Shown piece after piece: positions 1-8,965 of a stretch of DNA of 64,000 bases (within the stretch, counting starts at the first letter, position 1; each line of letters starts with the position of its first letter). The notes beneath the pieces were generated by a model. That model was not told the origin of the DNA. It saw nothing but the letters and a program-made list of their open reading frames with translations, and did no database searches. The stretch comes from Alistipes sp. (GTDB lineage: Bacteria; Bacteroidota; Bacteroidia; Bacteroidales; Rikenellaceae), in contig JAFZFP010000027.1 in NCBI GenBank assembly GCA_017555905.1, forward strand, positions 57,243-121,242, given 5' to 3'. Both the position numbers and the translations under genes were made by a program.

Positions 1-55
1 GTGCCACCAGTGATAGTATAAGACGTTGTAACTGCATACTCTTCGCTAAGAAATA

Positions 56-86
56 AGGGGCCAATCCCGAGGTGGAATTGGTCCCT
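56..86 (-). terminator. Terminator-like hairpin after prfA
   Basis: A 10-bp stem (56-65 with 77-86, one G-T pair) lies just past the prfA stop. Read on the minus strand it is followed by a T-rich stretch. The remaining bases 1-55 show no gene I can recognise. Confidence 0.6.
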
Positions 87-115
87 ATGAAACTATTGTG
101 GTACCTATCCACCCA

Positions 116-1201
116 CTACAACTCGCTCTCCTTCAAACGCTCAGCGTTCTCGGCAACGATGAGTTGGTCGATAACATCCTGAATGTCACCGTCCATAATG
201 GCTGAAAGGTTGTAGATTGTGTAGTTGATACGGTGGTCGGTGATACGTCCCTGAGGATAGTTGTAGGTACGAATCTTTGCTGAACGGTCACCAGTAGAGA
301 CCATAGTCTTACGCTTCGACGCAATCTCGTCGAGGTACTTAGAGTACTCGAGGTTGAATACACGTGTACGCAACTCCTCAAAGGCCTTGTCGAAGTTCTT
401 AAGTTGGGACTTCTGATCCTGACACTGCACGACGATACCCGTAGGGATGTGGGTAAGGCGGATAGCAGAGTAGGTAGTATTTACCGACTGACCACCAGGA
501 CCTGATGCACAGAAGATATCCTTGCGGATATCGTTCATCGAAATCTCGATATCGAACTCCTCGGCCTCAGGAAGAACTGCTACGGATGCAGCAGAGGTGT
601 GAACACGACCCTGAGTCTCGGTCTGTGGTACTCGCTGGACACGGTGTACGCCCGACTCATACTTCAATGTGCCGTAGACGCTCTGACCAGTAACTTTAAG
701 CACAACCTCCTTGTAACCACCTGCAGCACCGTCAGAGGCAGAGGTGATCTCGTAGCGCCAACCCTTCGACTCGATATACTTGGTGTACATACGGAGCAAG
801 TCACCTGCGAAAATCGCAGCCTCGTCACCACCAGTACCACCACGAATCTCGACGATGGCGTTCTTGTCATCCTGTGGGTCTTTAGGGATAAGAAGCAACT
901 TGATCTCCTCCTCCATCTTCTCGATAGCAGGCTCCAAGGTAGCAATCTCCTCACGTGCAATCTCTCTGAACTCCTCATCCTTCTCGTTAGCCAATACATC
1001 CTTTGCCTCGGCAAGGTTTGCAAGGGCTGTGCGGAAGCGGTCAGAGGTCTCGATGATAGGCTCCAACTCCTTGAACTCCTTGGTGAGTTGCACGAACTGC
1101 TTTACGTCGGCGATAACCTCGGGGTCGGTAAGTTTCTGACCTATCTCCTCGTATTTTAACTTAAGGCCATCAAGGCGAATAAGTATCGAATTGTCTGCCA
1201 T
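116..1201 (-). CDS. prfA: Peptide chain release factor 1
   Basis: This class I release factor recognises UAA and UAG stop codons in the ribosomal A site and triggers hydrolysis of peptidyl-tRNA. The 361-residue length is normal for RF1. The catalytic GGQ is visible in the segment SGPGGQSVNTTYSA, and the downstream IRTYNYPQGRITDHR block is characteristic of the family. The stop-codon reading tripeptide lies in RVPQTETQGR, so it is P-Q-T where E. coli RF1 has P-A-T. This still fits the P-x-T class and separates it from RF2 (SPF). The ATG is followed by MADNSILIRLDGL, a normal N-terminus. It is transcribed alone, away from the phage-type operon that starts on the other strand. Confidence 0.97.
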   Translation of the reverse strand: MADNSILIRLDGLKLKYEEIGQKLTDPEVIADVKQFVQLTKEFKELEPIIETSDRFRTALANLAEAKDVLANEKDEEFREIAREEIATLEPAIEKMEEEIKLLLIPKDPQDDKNAIVEIRGGTGGDEAAIFAGDLLRMYTKYIESKGWRYEITSASDGAAGGYKEVVLKVTGQSVYGTLKYESGVHRVQRVPQTETQGRVHTSAASVAVLPEAEEFDIEISMNDIRKDIFCASGPGGQSVNTTYSAIRLTHIPTGIVVQCQDQKSQLKNFDKAFEELRTRVFNLEYSKYLDEIASKRKTMVSTGDRSAKIRTYNYPQGRITDHRINYTIYNLSAIMDGDIQDVIDQLIVAENAERLKESEL

Positions 1202-1229
1202 ATTATATGCTTTAGTTTATTTAATTGCG

Positions 1230-1262
1230 CAAATATACAATTTTTTTTCGAAGAATCTACAA
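1230..1262 (-). promoter_or_regulatory. Probable prfA promoter
   Basis: On the minus strand a TATATTTG -7 element (1237-1230) has a TTG about 22 bases upstream (1262-1260). This is the usual Bacteroidota arrangement and sits about 30 bases before the prfA start. Confidence 0.55.
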
Positions 1263-1335
1263 TCGTTAAGTCACTATATGTTAAATAATTGTATTTACAA
1301 CTCAAAAATAATGTAAAAAAATTTAACAAAAAGAC

Positions 1336-1366
1336 TTGACAAACGCATTTTCACGTTGTATATTTG
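1336..1366 (+). promoter_or_regulatory. Strong promoter of the phage-type operon
   Basis: TTGACA at 1336-1341 and TATATTTG at 1359-1366 are 17 bases apart. The site fits both the Bacteroidota -33/-7 pattern (TTG, TAnnTTTG) and the classical sigma-70 consensus. It is the only strong promoter I see upstream of the eight-gene cluster. Confidence 0.75.
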
Positions 1367-1611
1367 CACTGTCAAACGGATGCTAACGAGAGTTGAAACG
1401 TAGGACTAAGGTCGAGGTGTGTGGCCGTGGTCGAAAAGTTGTAAACATTCGTAAAAAGCATATATACAGCGGATAAGGCTGGATTATTAATACCAATTAA
1501 CATCTAATAAACATAGTTATTAACAGGCGCTAACAGTCTCTGTAAAAGGAGTGTTCACGAGTGCTTGCAAGGACGAGTACACTATTTACTAACGTATTAA
1601 AATATTTGACT
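1367..1611 (+). other. Long untranslated leader of the phage-type operon
   Basis: About 240 bases separate the promoter from the first credible ATG. An open frame from GTG at 1561 would add 17 residues, but they do not resemble the protein that follows. The last part contains a loose inverted repeat (AGTGT near 1548, ACACT near 1577). I recognise no riboswitch or known RNA family. The length suggests room for post-transcriptional control. Confidence 0.4.
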
Positions 1612-2571
1612 ATGAAATTTACATCTATCCCCTCAAATGGCGCAGATTGGAACAAGCCACTGCTCTATACCATTGAGACAGACGAGTCTGACTCGGAGAG
1701 TGTTGCTGTAGATATTGTCGATGTAAACACCAGGCAATCAATAGGGTCATTTACGATTTACACCTCCACGACAAAGAGTTTCGACATTGCACCCTACCTG
1801 CGAAGCCAAGCGAGTATCGACCCTGTAGTACAGCAGAGTGGAATTGCGATATCGCCCTCGGCATTCAATGTCAGGGTGGTGGCGAATGGCATAGGGTCGG
1901 CACCTTGTCTATTTTACAGAGCGCCAATCGATTACACCATATCATCCATCTTGAGTGATGCCGTGGAGAGTGACGAGGTCTCGGTGGGTGATGTATTCAA
2001 ACTGACAATCTTTGCAGCCAAGAAGGTGATGGTGAAGGTTACTCGCTATTGGTTGTCGCCGAAAGTGTATGAGTATTCGATTGATACGCAGTGCAAACCA
2101 GTGGAGTTCTCCTACCTCTTCACCTCCACGACGACCCAAGATAAGTTCACAATTGAGGTGTTCTGTGATGGCACGCTAATTAAAACATACTCACGCAGTT
2201 ATGTGCAATCCGCAGGCACTCAGACACTGCTTTGGTACAACCCTCGCGGAGGTATTGAGACCTACCCATTCCCTAAGCAGACGAGACTCTGTTGTCGGGC
2301 GGAGATAGAGAATCTGCAGGATGGTATGGGGGCATATACAAGGTTGAGTGGAGCGACAACCCGAAGCGTGCTATGCTCGGCATACGAGAGTGAGGAGCGC
2401 ATAAAGCACTTAGCTGAGATAATCCTTTCGCCAAGAGTCTATACGTGGCGAGGTGGTGAGTGTCAGGAGGTTAGACTCGCCAAACGAGAGATAGAGTTCA
2501 ATAATCGGGGCCAACTCCTAAGCCTTGACATAGAGATTGAAGAGAAGTGGAAAGGGGGTAGACTATGGTAA
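1612..2571 (+). CDS. Phage tail-tip-like structural protein
   Basis: The product is a 319-residue, beta-rich soluble protein without signal peptide or membrane segment. The motif LLWYNPRGGIETYPFP near residue 210 resembles a W-Y-N-x-x-G-G-I/W stretch that I associate with tail-tip proteins of Bacteroidetes tailed phages. I give this from memory, not from a search. It is the first gene of the cluster, and its end overlaps the next start in ATGGTAA, which suggests translational coupling to the 777-residue protein. In siphophages a distal-tail protein directly before a hub protein is a common order, which supports the call. ATG 1612 was preferred to GTG 1561 because the extra residues look random. 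The exact role is inferred. Confidence 0.5.
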   Translation: MKFTSIPSNGADWNKPLLYTIETDESDSESVAVDIVDVNTRQSIGSFTIYTSTTKSFDIAPYLRSQASIDPVVQQSGIAISPSAFNVRVVANGIGSAPCLFYRAPIDYTISSILSDAVESDEVSVGDVFKLTIFAAKKVMVKVTRYWLSPKVYEYSIDTQCKPVEFSYLFTSTTTQDKFTIEVFCDGTLIKTYSRSYVQSAGTQTLLWYNPRGGIETYPFPKQTRLCCRAEIENLQDGMGAYTRLSGATTRSVLCSAYESEERIKHLAEIILSPRVYTWRGGECQEVRLAKREIEFNNRGQLLSLDIEIEEKWKGGRLW

Positions 2572-4898
2572 CCTTGTTTATCGACGGTATCGATTGTCCA
2601 TTGGTTGAGGGACGAGTGGCGTTTCCGCTCTTCAATGCCAAGAAGTTGCGTAGCATAGAGGATTGGCGCAGTGGCGAGAGTGTGGTGTTGGAGGTGGAGG
2701 CCACACCTCAGATGGATTGGCTCTTTGGCTTTGCCAATGAGGCCAACCATATCGAGGAGTTTAACACCTCCTATCACCTTGGCGAGGTGAGGGTGGATGG
2801 CGTATTGCTCATTGCGGGTGTCGCCTCACTCGTCGGGGCAAGAGTCGGTAAGAGCCGTAGTTACAGGGTGGAGGTGCGTACGGGAGGTGCGGAGTGGGCT
2901 GATAATGTATCTACTACACGTCTGAGTGCTACAGACATTGATACTGAGCGAATTATGACCCTAACCTCCGTTAAGCAGTCGTGGCGAGATGATGGCGATG
3001 TAAGGTTGTTGCCGATTAAGCGAGACACTTATGTCAAGGAGGCGCATACGGGGCAGTATGTACCTCAGCAGACGATTCTTCCGCAGGACTACCACCCCTT
3101 CCTCTCGTTGCGTGCCATAGTCGAGAAGAGTATCTGTCGCGATGGCTACACCATCCAGAGCAACTTCCTCGACACGGAGTTCTTCAAGAGCCTGATGCTA
3201 AGTGGAGCATATAGTCAGCCCGAGATAGAGCAGGCCTATAGCACAATGGACTTTAAGGCTGTGCGCTCGAAATCCACTACCACGACATCGTCGCTGAGTG
3301 GTAGGGTAGATGTCTCTGCTCCAGAGGGTGGTTGGCGCTTAGGTCCATTGGTCGATACAATCTCGCCCTCGACGTTGGATGAGAATGGTGACGAGTGTTA
3401 CGAGGCCTTTTCACGAGGCGGTTGCTTCAAGATAGTGTCGGGCATCCCCACGTTTCGCCCAAGTCGAGAGGTGCGCGTGGCATTCGACCTCAGACTGCAC
3501 TACACCACCGACTACCGCATAATCTCCTCGACACGCCTTGAGGGCTACGACAAGATATATATAAGTAGCGATTGTTATGTCGATGTAGATCTTATAAACC
3601 CATATAAGGATAGGCGTGCGACGGCCCAGCCAGGCATACAATATACGCTCTTTATCTTCGACTACAATCCCGAGGCATCCTATAGGCTAAGTAGTTATGG
3701 CACTGTGGTTTCGGCGGTGTCGTCGATAGTTCTGCCTAAGAGTTATACGGGCCGATTGACGCTCTCGGTTATGCTTCCTGGCCAGACGATGTATGCCCCT
3801 TACGATGGTGATTGGGCGCTCTACGATGGCATCATCTCCGAGACGGGTCGAAGAGAGGTGGATATCACTCTGCGCACACCCTTCGAGGTGCTTACACCCT
3901 CCTCGCCCAAGGAGTTCCAGACTATCTACTTCTATGGTGCCTCAGCGGAGCAGAACCTCACCCTACATTCTGGGTGTAGCATAGTCCCCATATTTGGAGG
4001 TACGGCGGGCTATGGCGAGTTACTCTCGTTCAAGGATGTGGCGCATCACGACATCTCGCAGGCCTTGGCTATTGAGGCTGTGGCTCACCTCTTTAACCTT
4101 TGTATCTATACGCATATTCCGACCAAAAGGGTCTATATCGAGCCTTACGATGACTTCTTCAATGGCGAGGTTGTCGATTGGCGAGAGAGGCAACGGCGTG
4201 AAGACGAGGTGATTAGCGAGGGAGCATCGGAGGGCTATATGGCTGAGACGCTGGGCTACCAGCAGTCGGATGGCGCTACGGCGCGTCTCACCTCGGGCTC
4301 CGAACCGCCCTTTGGACGATGGAATATAGCCTACCGTAACTACGCTGTCAAGGGTAGTGTTCGCAGTCGCCTGAATCCGATTCTGTTGGCTACGGCATCT
4401 ATGGATAATGCTACGACCCTTGCACCATCGGCAAAGTTCTTAGTGGTGGGTGACCGTGACCGCATTGCTAATCAGGAGTATATAGCGCCACGTATTGTAT
4501 CGTACCAGGGTGTGAAACAACTCCCCAATGGCGAGATGTGGCCCTTGTCGAGTGGCATAAACTACTATCCGTTAGTCACCTTCCACGATCCTGATAGTGG
4601 GGTGAGCCTCTGCTTCGAGGATAGGGATGGCTGTAGTGGCCTGCACAGATACTACGATAGGGAGTTGCAGGAGACCTACTTAGGTCAGACCCTCACAACG
4701 AATATAGCATTGGCGCCCGAGCAGTATATGAAACTCTTCGACCCTATGTCCGAGGAGGCCAACATACGGTCACGCTTTCTCCTTAATATAGGTAGTAGCA
4801 GTGCGCTCTTCCGTCTCGACGAGATAGTCTCGTATGATGCCGAGAAAAAGGTTGCCCGTTGCAGATTTCAGCGAGTCCTAAGCGGGCAAACAGAATAA
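2565..4898 (+). CDS. Phage tail hub/baseplate-like protein
   Basis: This large protein (777 residues) has no signal peptide and is rich in short beta-strand patterns and aromatic residues. Its C-terminal 250 residues (around SEEANIRSRFLLNI and RLDEIVSYDAEKKVARCRF) resemble the end of tail-hub or fibre-attachment proteins of Bacteroidales phages, in which a final domain records a value on an inner ring. This is pattern memory, not alignment. It overlaps the previous gene by 7 bases and is followed 21 bases later by the protease gene, so it belongs to the same transcript. No frameshift or internal stop is present over 2.3 kb, so the gene has been kept under selection or arrived recently. A surface adhesin is less likely because nothing would export it. 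Confidence 0.45.
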   Translation: MVTLFIDGIDCPLVEGRVAFPLFNAKKLRSIEDWRSGESVVLEVEATPQMDWLFGFANEANHIEEFNTSYHLGEVRVDGVLLIAGVASLVGARVGKSRSYRVEVRTGGAEWADNVSTTRLSATDIDTERIMTLTSVKQSWRDDGDVRLLPIKRDTYVKEAHTGQYVPQQTILPQDYHPFLSLRAIVEKSICRDGYTIQSNFLDTEFFKSLMLSGAYSQPEIEQAYSTMDFKAVRSKSTTTTSSLSGRVDVSAPEGGWRLGPLVDTISPSTLDENGDECYEAFSRGGCFKIVSGIPTFRPSREVRVAFDLRLHYTTDYRIISSTRLEGYDKIYISSDCYVDVDLINPYKDRRATAQPGIQYTLFIFDYNPEASYRLSSYGTVVSAVSSIVLPKSYTGRLTLSVMLPGQTMYAPYDGDWALYDGIISETGRREVDITLRTPFEVLTPSSPKEFQTIYFYGASAEQNLTLHSGCSIVPIFGGTAGYGELLSFKDVAHHDISQALAIEAVAHLFNLCIYTHIPTKRVYIEPYDDFFNGEVVDWRERQRREDEVISEGASEGYMAETLGYQQSDGATARLTSGSEPPFGRWNIAYRNYAVKGSVRSRLNPILLATASMDNATTLAPSAKFLVVGDRDRIANQEYIAPRIVSYQGVKQLPNGEMWPLSSGINYYPLVTFHDPDSGVSLCFEDRDGCSGLHRYYDRELQETYLGQTLTTNIALAPEQYMKLFDPMSEEANIRSRFLLNIGSSSALFRLDEIVSYDAEKKVARCRFQRVLSGQTE

Positions 4899-4919
4899 AT
4901 CTTTAATATCTAAAATTTT

Positions 4920-5822
4920 ATGAGTCAGTTAATTAAAATCAAGAACGAAGTAAGCCTCACGACCATCGACATTGAGGGTACTATCGGAATGGAGGAGGCG
5001 TGGCAGTTCGACAACCCCGACAGCCGTGTTGCTACTTACGAGCGCTTCCGCGAGAGTGTGTCGCAAATTGCCGACATCCAGAATAGCGAAATCAGGGTCA
5101 ATATCCGCTCCACGGGTGGCGATGTGAACGATGCCATTCTCATCTACGAGGCCCTGCGTGCTACGGGAGCAAAGGTTACCACCTGCTGCTATGGCTATAC
5201 TGCCTCGGCAGCGACCATTGTGGCACAGGCTGCAAGTGAGGGGTGTCGCCTCATAGCACCCTCCTCGCTCTACCTCATCCACAACTCCATCTGTGCCACG
5301 GAGGGTAATGCCGAGGAGTTGCAGGCCGAAGTGGAGATGTTGCACCAGACAGATATGCGTCTTGCCGATATCTATGCCACACGCTCGGGCCGAGATGTCG
5401 AGGAGATAAAGGCGCTTATGGCCGAGAATGGTGGCCGAGGTAAGTGGCTCTCGCCCGAGGAGGCTATTGCGATGGGGTTGGTGGATGCTGTGGAGGATGT
5501 GGTGACTCCGACGACAACCTTTACGGAGCGAACGAAGCAGGCTGTAGTGGCTTTGCTCAACCACCTGGGTATCACGACTGAGGCCTCGTCACCAGAGCCT
5601 CCGCACCCTGCCGACGATGTCAATATTGTGGTACGTAACAGCCAGAATGATAAGCCTTTGGTGTCGCCTAAGGAGATGTCGCTCATCGCTCTAAAGGAGG
5701 CACAGCGCAATGTCGAGGCCTCAAAGGTTAAGAGTGTGCAAGACCCCAATCCCGTGGATCTCGATAGCGACCCTCGCAAGTTGGCCTACGAGTCGGATGC
5801 ACGCAAAATGCGACTACGATAA
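4920..5822 (+). CDS. ClpP-like (S14) prohead protease
   Basis: The first 200 residues have the ClpP fold pattern. INIRSTGGDVND is the oxyanion-side GG(D/E)V loop, the nucleophile is Ser96 in GYTASAATIVA, and the histidine is His121 in YLIHNS. The RGKWLSPEEAIAMGLVD segment is typical of phage ClpP-type maturation proteases. Residues 200-300 are charged and low in structure and could act as a scaffold that is cut during assembly. The gene directly precedes the capsid gene, the usual place for a protease that trims the capsid or scaffold during prohead maturation. Host ClpP has about 200 residues, lacks such a tail and is rarely beside a capsid gene. Catalytic residues look intact. Confidence 0.85.
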   Translation: MSQLIKIKNEVSLTTIDIEGTIGMEEAWQFDNPDSRVATYERFRESVSQIADIQNSEIRVNIRSTGGDVNDAILIYEALRATGAKVTTCCYGYTASAATIVAQAASEGCRLIAPSSLYLIHNSICATEGNAEELQAEVEMLHQTDMRLADIYATRSGRDVEEIKALMAENGGRGKWLSPEEAIAMGLVDAVEDVVTPTTTFTERTKQAVVALLNHLGITTEASSPEPPHPADDVNIVVRNSQNDKPLVSPKEMSLIALKEAQRNVEASKVKSVQDPNPVDLDSDPRKLAYESDARKMRLR

Positions 5823-5884
5823 CGAAACATCGGGAGCAATCCCAAACAAACTTTTTTACTAACACTTAAACACATTTTAAAATT

Positions 5885-6853
5885 ATGGGACTTATTGAAA
5901 ATCCTAAGACCTACACAGGTCGTGATCTTGAGACTATCTTCTTTCGCCCTATGTTGGTAGGCCAGAATGCCGAGCAACTTGGTATCCGTGTGATGTACAA
6001 TATGCCGGTGCCGACAACTATCCAGTTGTGGAGCCCTCGTGCCGATGTGCTTACGGCCTATAGTTCGGGCTGGAGTGGTGGCGACTGCGCTACACGCGGA
6101 CAGAAGAGCATCGAACTAAGTAAAATCAAGGCCGAGGTTGGCTTCTCCGCTTCGGACTACTTCCAGCAGGTCTATGAACTTATCGTGGGTCGTGCGGATG
6201 TCAATCTCGATGATCTCACAGGCTCGGAGTTGGAGCAGGCAGAGACGGAACTCTTCCGTGCCTCTATCGCTGAGAGTCTGCGCGTTACGATGTGGATGGG
6301 AGATAAGCAGGCCTCGTCGTATAACCTCTTCGACGGCTTCTTGACCTTGGCCCACAGGTATAGCGCCAGCCCTGAGGTGGGCAAGGTAGATTTCCAGGGT
6401 AAGAGAGTGAGTCGTGAGACCATTATCGAACTCCTCTCCTCGATGTGGGACAATGCCTCGCCAGAACTCAAGTCGCTCAAGGCTGAAGGTAACCTCGCCT
6501 TCTTCGTGACTACGGATGTCTACGATGCCTACGAGCGCTACCTCGACAGTTGTGGTGCGGATGGCGCTTATACCGACCTTATCTCGGGACGCAGAGAGTT
6601 GTCCTACCACGGTATCAAGATTGTCGATATGGGTGTGTCGAAGTATCTCGATGCAGATGGCAATCTCACCCCTACGCAGTGCCTTCTCACGGATCGTCGC
6701 AACCTTGTCTTGGCGGTGAACACATCGGATTATCCAGGCTCGGAGGTGCGTATGTGGTATAACCCCGATGCTATGGAGAATCGCCAGCGTGCTGTCTTTA
6801 TGGCAGGTGCTGAGATCCTCGATGAGACAATCCTCGTGGTGGCTAATTTTTAG
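5885..6853 (+). CDS. HK97-fold major capsid protein
   Basis: This 322-residue protein lies between a prohead protease and a portal gene. Its C-terminal part, with LLTDRRNLVLAVNTSDYPG and then a mixed aromatic strand ending in ETILVVAN, has the pattern of HK97-type capsid subunits of Bacteroidales phages. The N-terminal arm (MGLIENPKTYTGRDLETIFF) is short, so the subunit probably is not made with a long delta domain, and scaffold function may lie in the protease tail. It would form the shell of an icosahedral particle. No stop or frameshift interrupts it. An encapsulin is the alternative, since encapsulins share this fold, but the neighbouring portal and connector genes favour a true phage-type capsid. 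Confidence 0.8.
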   Translation: MGLIENPKTYTGRDLETIFFRPMLVGQNAEQLGIRVMYNMPVPTTIQLWSPRADVLTAYSSGWSGGDCATRGQKSIELSKIKAEVGFSASDYFQQVYELIVGRADVNLDDLTGSELEQAETELFRASIAESLRVTMWMGDKQASSYNLFDGFLTLAHRYSASPEVGKVDFQGKRVSRETIIELLSSMWDNASPELKSLKAEGNLAFFVTTDVYDAYERYLDSCGADGAYTDLISGRRELSYHGIKIVDMGVSKYLDADGNLTPTQCLLTDRRNLVLAVNTSDYPGSEVRMWYNPDAMENRQRAVFMAGAEILDETILVVANF

Positions 6854-6884
6854 TCACACAAAACGTCTAACGTGTTAAATCTTA

Positions 6885-8114
6885 ATGACTATGAGTAAAA
6901 AGATTGCTACACGTGTCGTTGCAACCTCTAACCGCTCCGAGTCCCTCTTGGGTTCGGAGGGTGGGGGTGCTTCGCAGACGTGTGATAAGATATGGCGCTG
7001 GGGTAGCGATAATATGTTGCCCTATGCCCTTTCGCTCCTGGCTCGTCGTTCGGTTGCTCATCGCAGAATCATAAACGACAAGGCCGACTACGTGGCTGGC
7101 AAGGGGTTGGTATATGACGACAATCCGCTGTTGCACCATATAGCCACTTCGGCGAATGGTAGTGGTGAGTCGCTCCGTAGCGTGATTGCACGCTTGGCCT
7201 TGGATGAGGCGATGTTTGGTAATGCCTTCTTGGAGGTGGTGACTAACGAGCAGAAGAGTCTACTCTCGTTCTACCATATAGATGCCTCGAGATGTCGCAT
7301 TGCCAACGACTCTAAGCACGTAGTAATCCACCACGACTGGCGAAATTTTAGTGCTAAGGATGCTGCAACCCTCTCGCTATATCCCAACTTCGAGAGGTGC
7401 GATGATGGCACTCTCCGTGCGGTGGTACACTACAAAGATTATGAGCCGATGTTTTCGCACTATGGCGTAGCCCCATACGTGGCGGGTATGGATGCTGCGG
7501 CCATCGTCTATAAGACCGACAGGTGGAACATCTCGCGCATTGATAGTTCCTTTCAACTCTCGGGAGTGATGGTACTCGATAATAGTGTGGAGAACGAGGA
7601 GGAGGCCAGCCGTATAGTGCGTCTTGCCGAGGAGCGTTTTGCAGGAAACCCTGGCCAGGTACTTTTCGTATTGCGCGACCAGAACGAGGGTGACAACTCC
7701 CGATTCATCCCGATAAATACCTCCTCGGATGGTGACTGGCAACGCCTACACACTCAGGCTGAGTCGGACCTTGTGGTGGCACACTCCTGGTTTCGCTCGC
7801 TGAGTGGCTTGGACTACTCCTCGGGCTTCTCCACCGACCGCATCCTCAACGAGTATGAGGTGGCCTTGAATACTGTCATTCGCCCCGAACAGGTTCAGTT
7901 ATTGGAGCCTATACGCGCCATAATCGAGCAGGTGCTTGGTGTCGATGCCTCGTCACTGGATATTGTGAACTGCCCACCATCGCGCTCTAAGCCACTCTAT
8001 ATGAAGGTGTGGGAGGCTCGCAAAGCCGATGGTCTCGACTACGATGAGAGTGATGCCGACCAGCAACGCCTATTGGCTGAGATAACGAAGTATAACATAC
8101 GATCAATAGAGTAG
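6885..8114 (+). CDS. Phage portal protein
   Basis: The 409-residue protein fits the short portal family of siphophages. It starts with a polar N-terminus, then WRWGSDNMLPYALSLLARRS and the AHRRIINDKADYVAGKGL segment, in which a helix leads into the first domain. The C-terminal half has helices typical of the crown and stem (HSWFRSLSGLDYSSGF, NEYEVALNTVIRPEQV). A portal forms the 12-fold ring at one capsid vertex through which DNA enters and leaves, so its presence argues that the particle once packaged DNA. A second ATG at 6891 could be the start. The gene follows the capsid gene, the reverse of the usual portal-protease-capsid order. Confidence 0.85.
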   Translation: MTMSKKIATRVVATSNRSESLLGSEGGGASQTCDKIWRWGSDNMLPYALSLLARRSVAHRRIINDKADYVAGKGLVYDDNPLLHHIATSANGSGESLRSVIARLALDEAMFGNAFLEVVTNEQKSLLSFYHIDASRCRIANDSKHVVIHHDWRNFSAKDAATLSLYPNFERCDDGTLRAVVHYKDYEPMFSHYGVAPYVAGMDAAAIVYKTDRWNISRIDSSFQLSGVMVLDNSVENEEEASRIVRLAEERFAGNPGQVLFVLRDQNEGDNSRFIPINTSSDGDWQRLHTQAESDLVVAHSWFRSLSGLDYSSGFSTDRILNEYEVALNTVIRPEQVQLLEPIRAIIEQVLGVDASSLDIVNCPPSRSKPLYMKVWEARKADGLDYDESDADQQRLLAEITKYNIRSIE

Positions 8115-8118
8115 AGAG

Positions 8119-8565
8119 ATGGATACACTAATAAAATCAGATGATGTTTTGTCGCTCGCCTACACTGCAGATGGCCGTGTGACGAACCTAAAGATTACGA
8201 AGGTGGATATCGCAGCGGCTGAGGGCCAGTTCCTTCTGCCAATCATTGGCGAGGAGTTGTATAAGAGTCTTATGCAGGGTAAGTACCCGACACTACTTCA
8301 GGAGTACGTAGCACCTCAGGTGGCCGCCTGGACACGATATATTGTCGAGCCTATAATGGTCGAGCGATGTGGCTACGAGAGTAGTGCGGCCTATAACGAG
8401 GTGCGCAAGGTGATCTATCGTCGCCTGAGGGGCATTGCCCGAAGCCTCTCGCGCCAACTGAGCAACTACCTCAATGCTCACTGCGACGAATTTCCGGAGT
8501 ATAACCCTGCAGATAACCCATTAAACCACTGTAGTATAGATGGAGATGTTGTGCAAATATTTTAG
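8119..8565 (+). CDS. Head-tail connector-like protein
   Basis: A 148-residue, largely helical protein follows the portal after only 4 bases. The segment ITKVDIAAAEGQFLLPIIG and the later helices (EVRKVIYRRLRGIARSLSR) match the small head-completion proteins seen behind portal or capsid genes in Bacteroidetes phages. Such proteins form a ring under the portal and bridge to the tail. Identification rests mostly on position, size and general pattern. The end of the gene overlaps the holin start by 26 bases. Confidence 0.6.
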   Translation: MDTLIKSDDVLSLAYTADGRVTNLKITKVDIAAAEGQFLLPIIGEELYKSLMQGKYPTLLQEYVAPQVAAWTRYIVEPIMVERCGYESSAAYNEVRKVIYRRLRGIARSLSRQLSNYLNAHCDEFPEYNPADNPLNHCSIDGDVVQIF

Positions 8566-8965
8566 CGCCTTGCTGGCGTCGCTATGTGGTCTGCTCTGTC
8601 CTATAGCGCCTCTTATCAGTGCCGCGATGGCCTTCATCACCATCGACTTCATCACGGGTGTCGTAGCCTCGCGTGCTGTGGCAAAGCGAGAAGGGAGGGA
8701 GTGGTGGATAGAGAGTCGCAAGGCGTGGCGCACGGTGCTTAAGGGAGGCTTTGTCGCCATCGCGATTGTGATGATGTGGGTGATAGACCACGCCATATTG
8801 GAGTTTATGCACCTCAACCTCGCCAACCTCTTCACGGGCTTTGTCTGTGGCGTGGAGTTATGGTCTTTCTTGGAGAATGCTACAACCATCAGTGGCTCGC
8901 CACTCTTTGAGTGGTTGGGGCGCTGGGTGAAGCGACGTGTAGGGAAGGAGGTGGGAGATGAGTAG
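8540..8965 (+). CDS. Phage holin-like membrane protein
   Basis: This 141-residue protein has three hydrophobic stretches: about residues 6-32, which continue into FITIDFITGVVASRAV, 72-90 (GGFVAIAIVMMWVIDHAI) and 93-115. The ITIDFITGVVAS motif is typical of the Bacteroidetes members of the holin-4/toxin-secretion holin family. Holins make lesions in the inner membrane to release a lysis enzyme at a set time. The reading frame overlaps both neighbours, which suggests coupled translation. An ATG at 8546 is an alternative start and could give a slightly shorter second form, as known for some dual-start holins. Confidence 0.8.
   Translation: MEMLCKYFSALLASLCGLLCPIAPLISAAMAFITIDFITGVVASRAVAKREGREWWIESRKAWRTVLKGGFVAIAIVMMWVIDHAILEFMHLNLANLFTGFVCGVELWSFLENATTISGSPLFEWLGRWVKRRVGKEVGDE

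Noticed and set aside
1561-1611. GTG start for the first phage-type gene
   Set aside because: The added 17 residues look unrelated to the protein; ATG 1612 is preferred.
4920-5822. Housekeeping ClpP
   Set aside because: The long tail, divergent Ser motif and position before a capsid gene fit a phage protease.
5885-6853. Encapsulin
   Set aside because: Portal and connector genes directly follow and no cargo gene is present, so a phage-type capsid is more likely.
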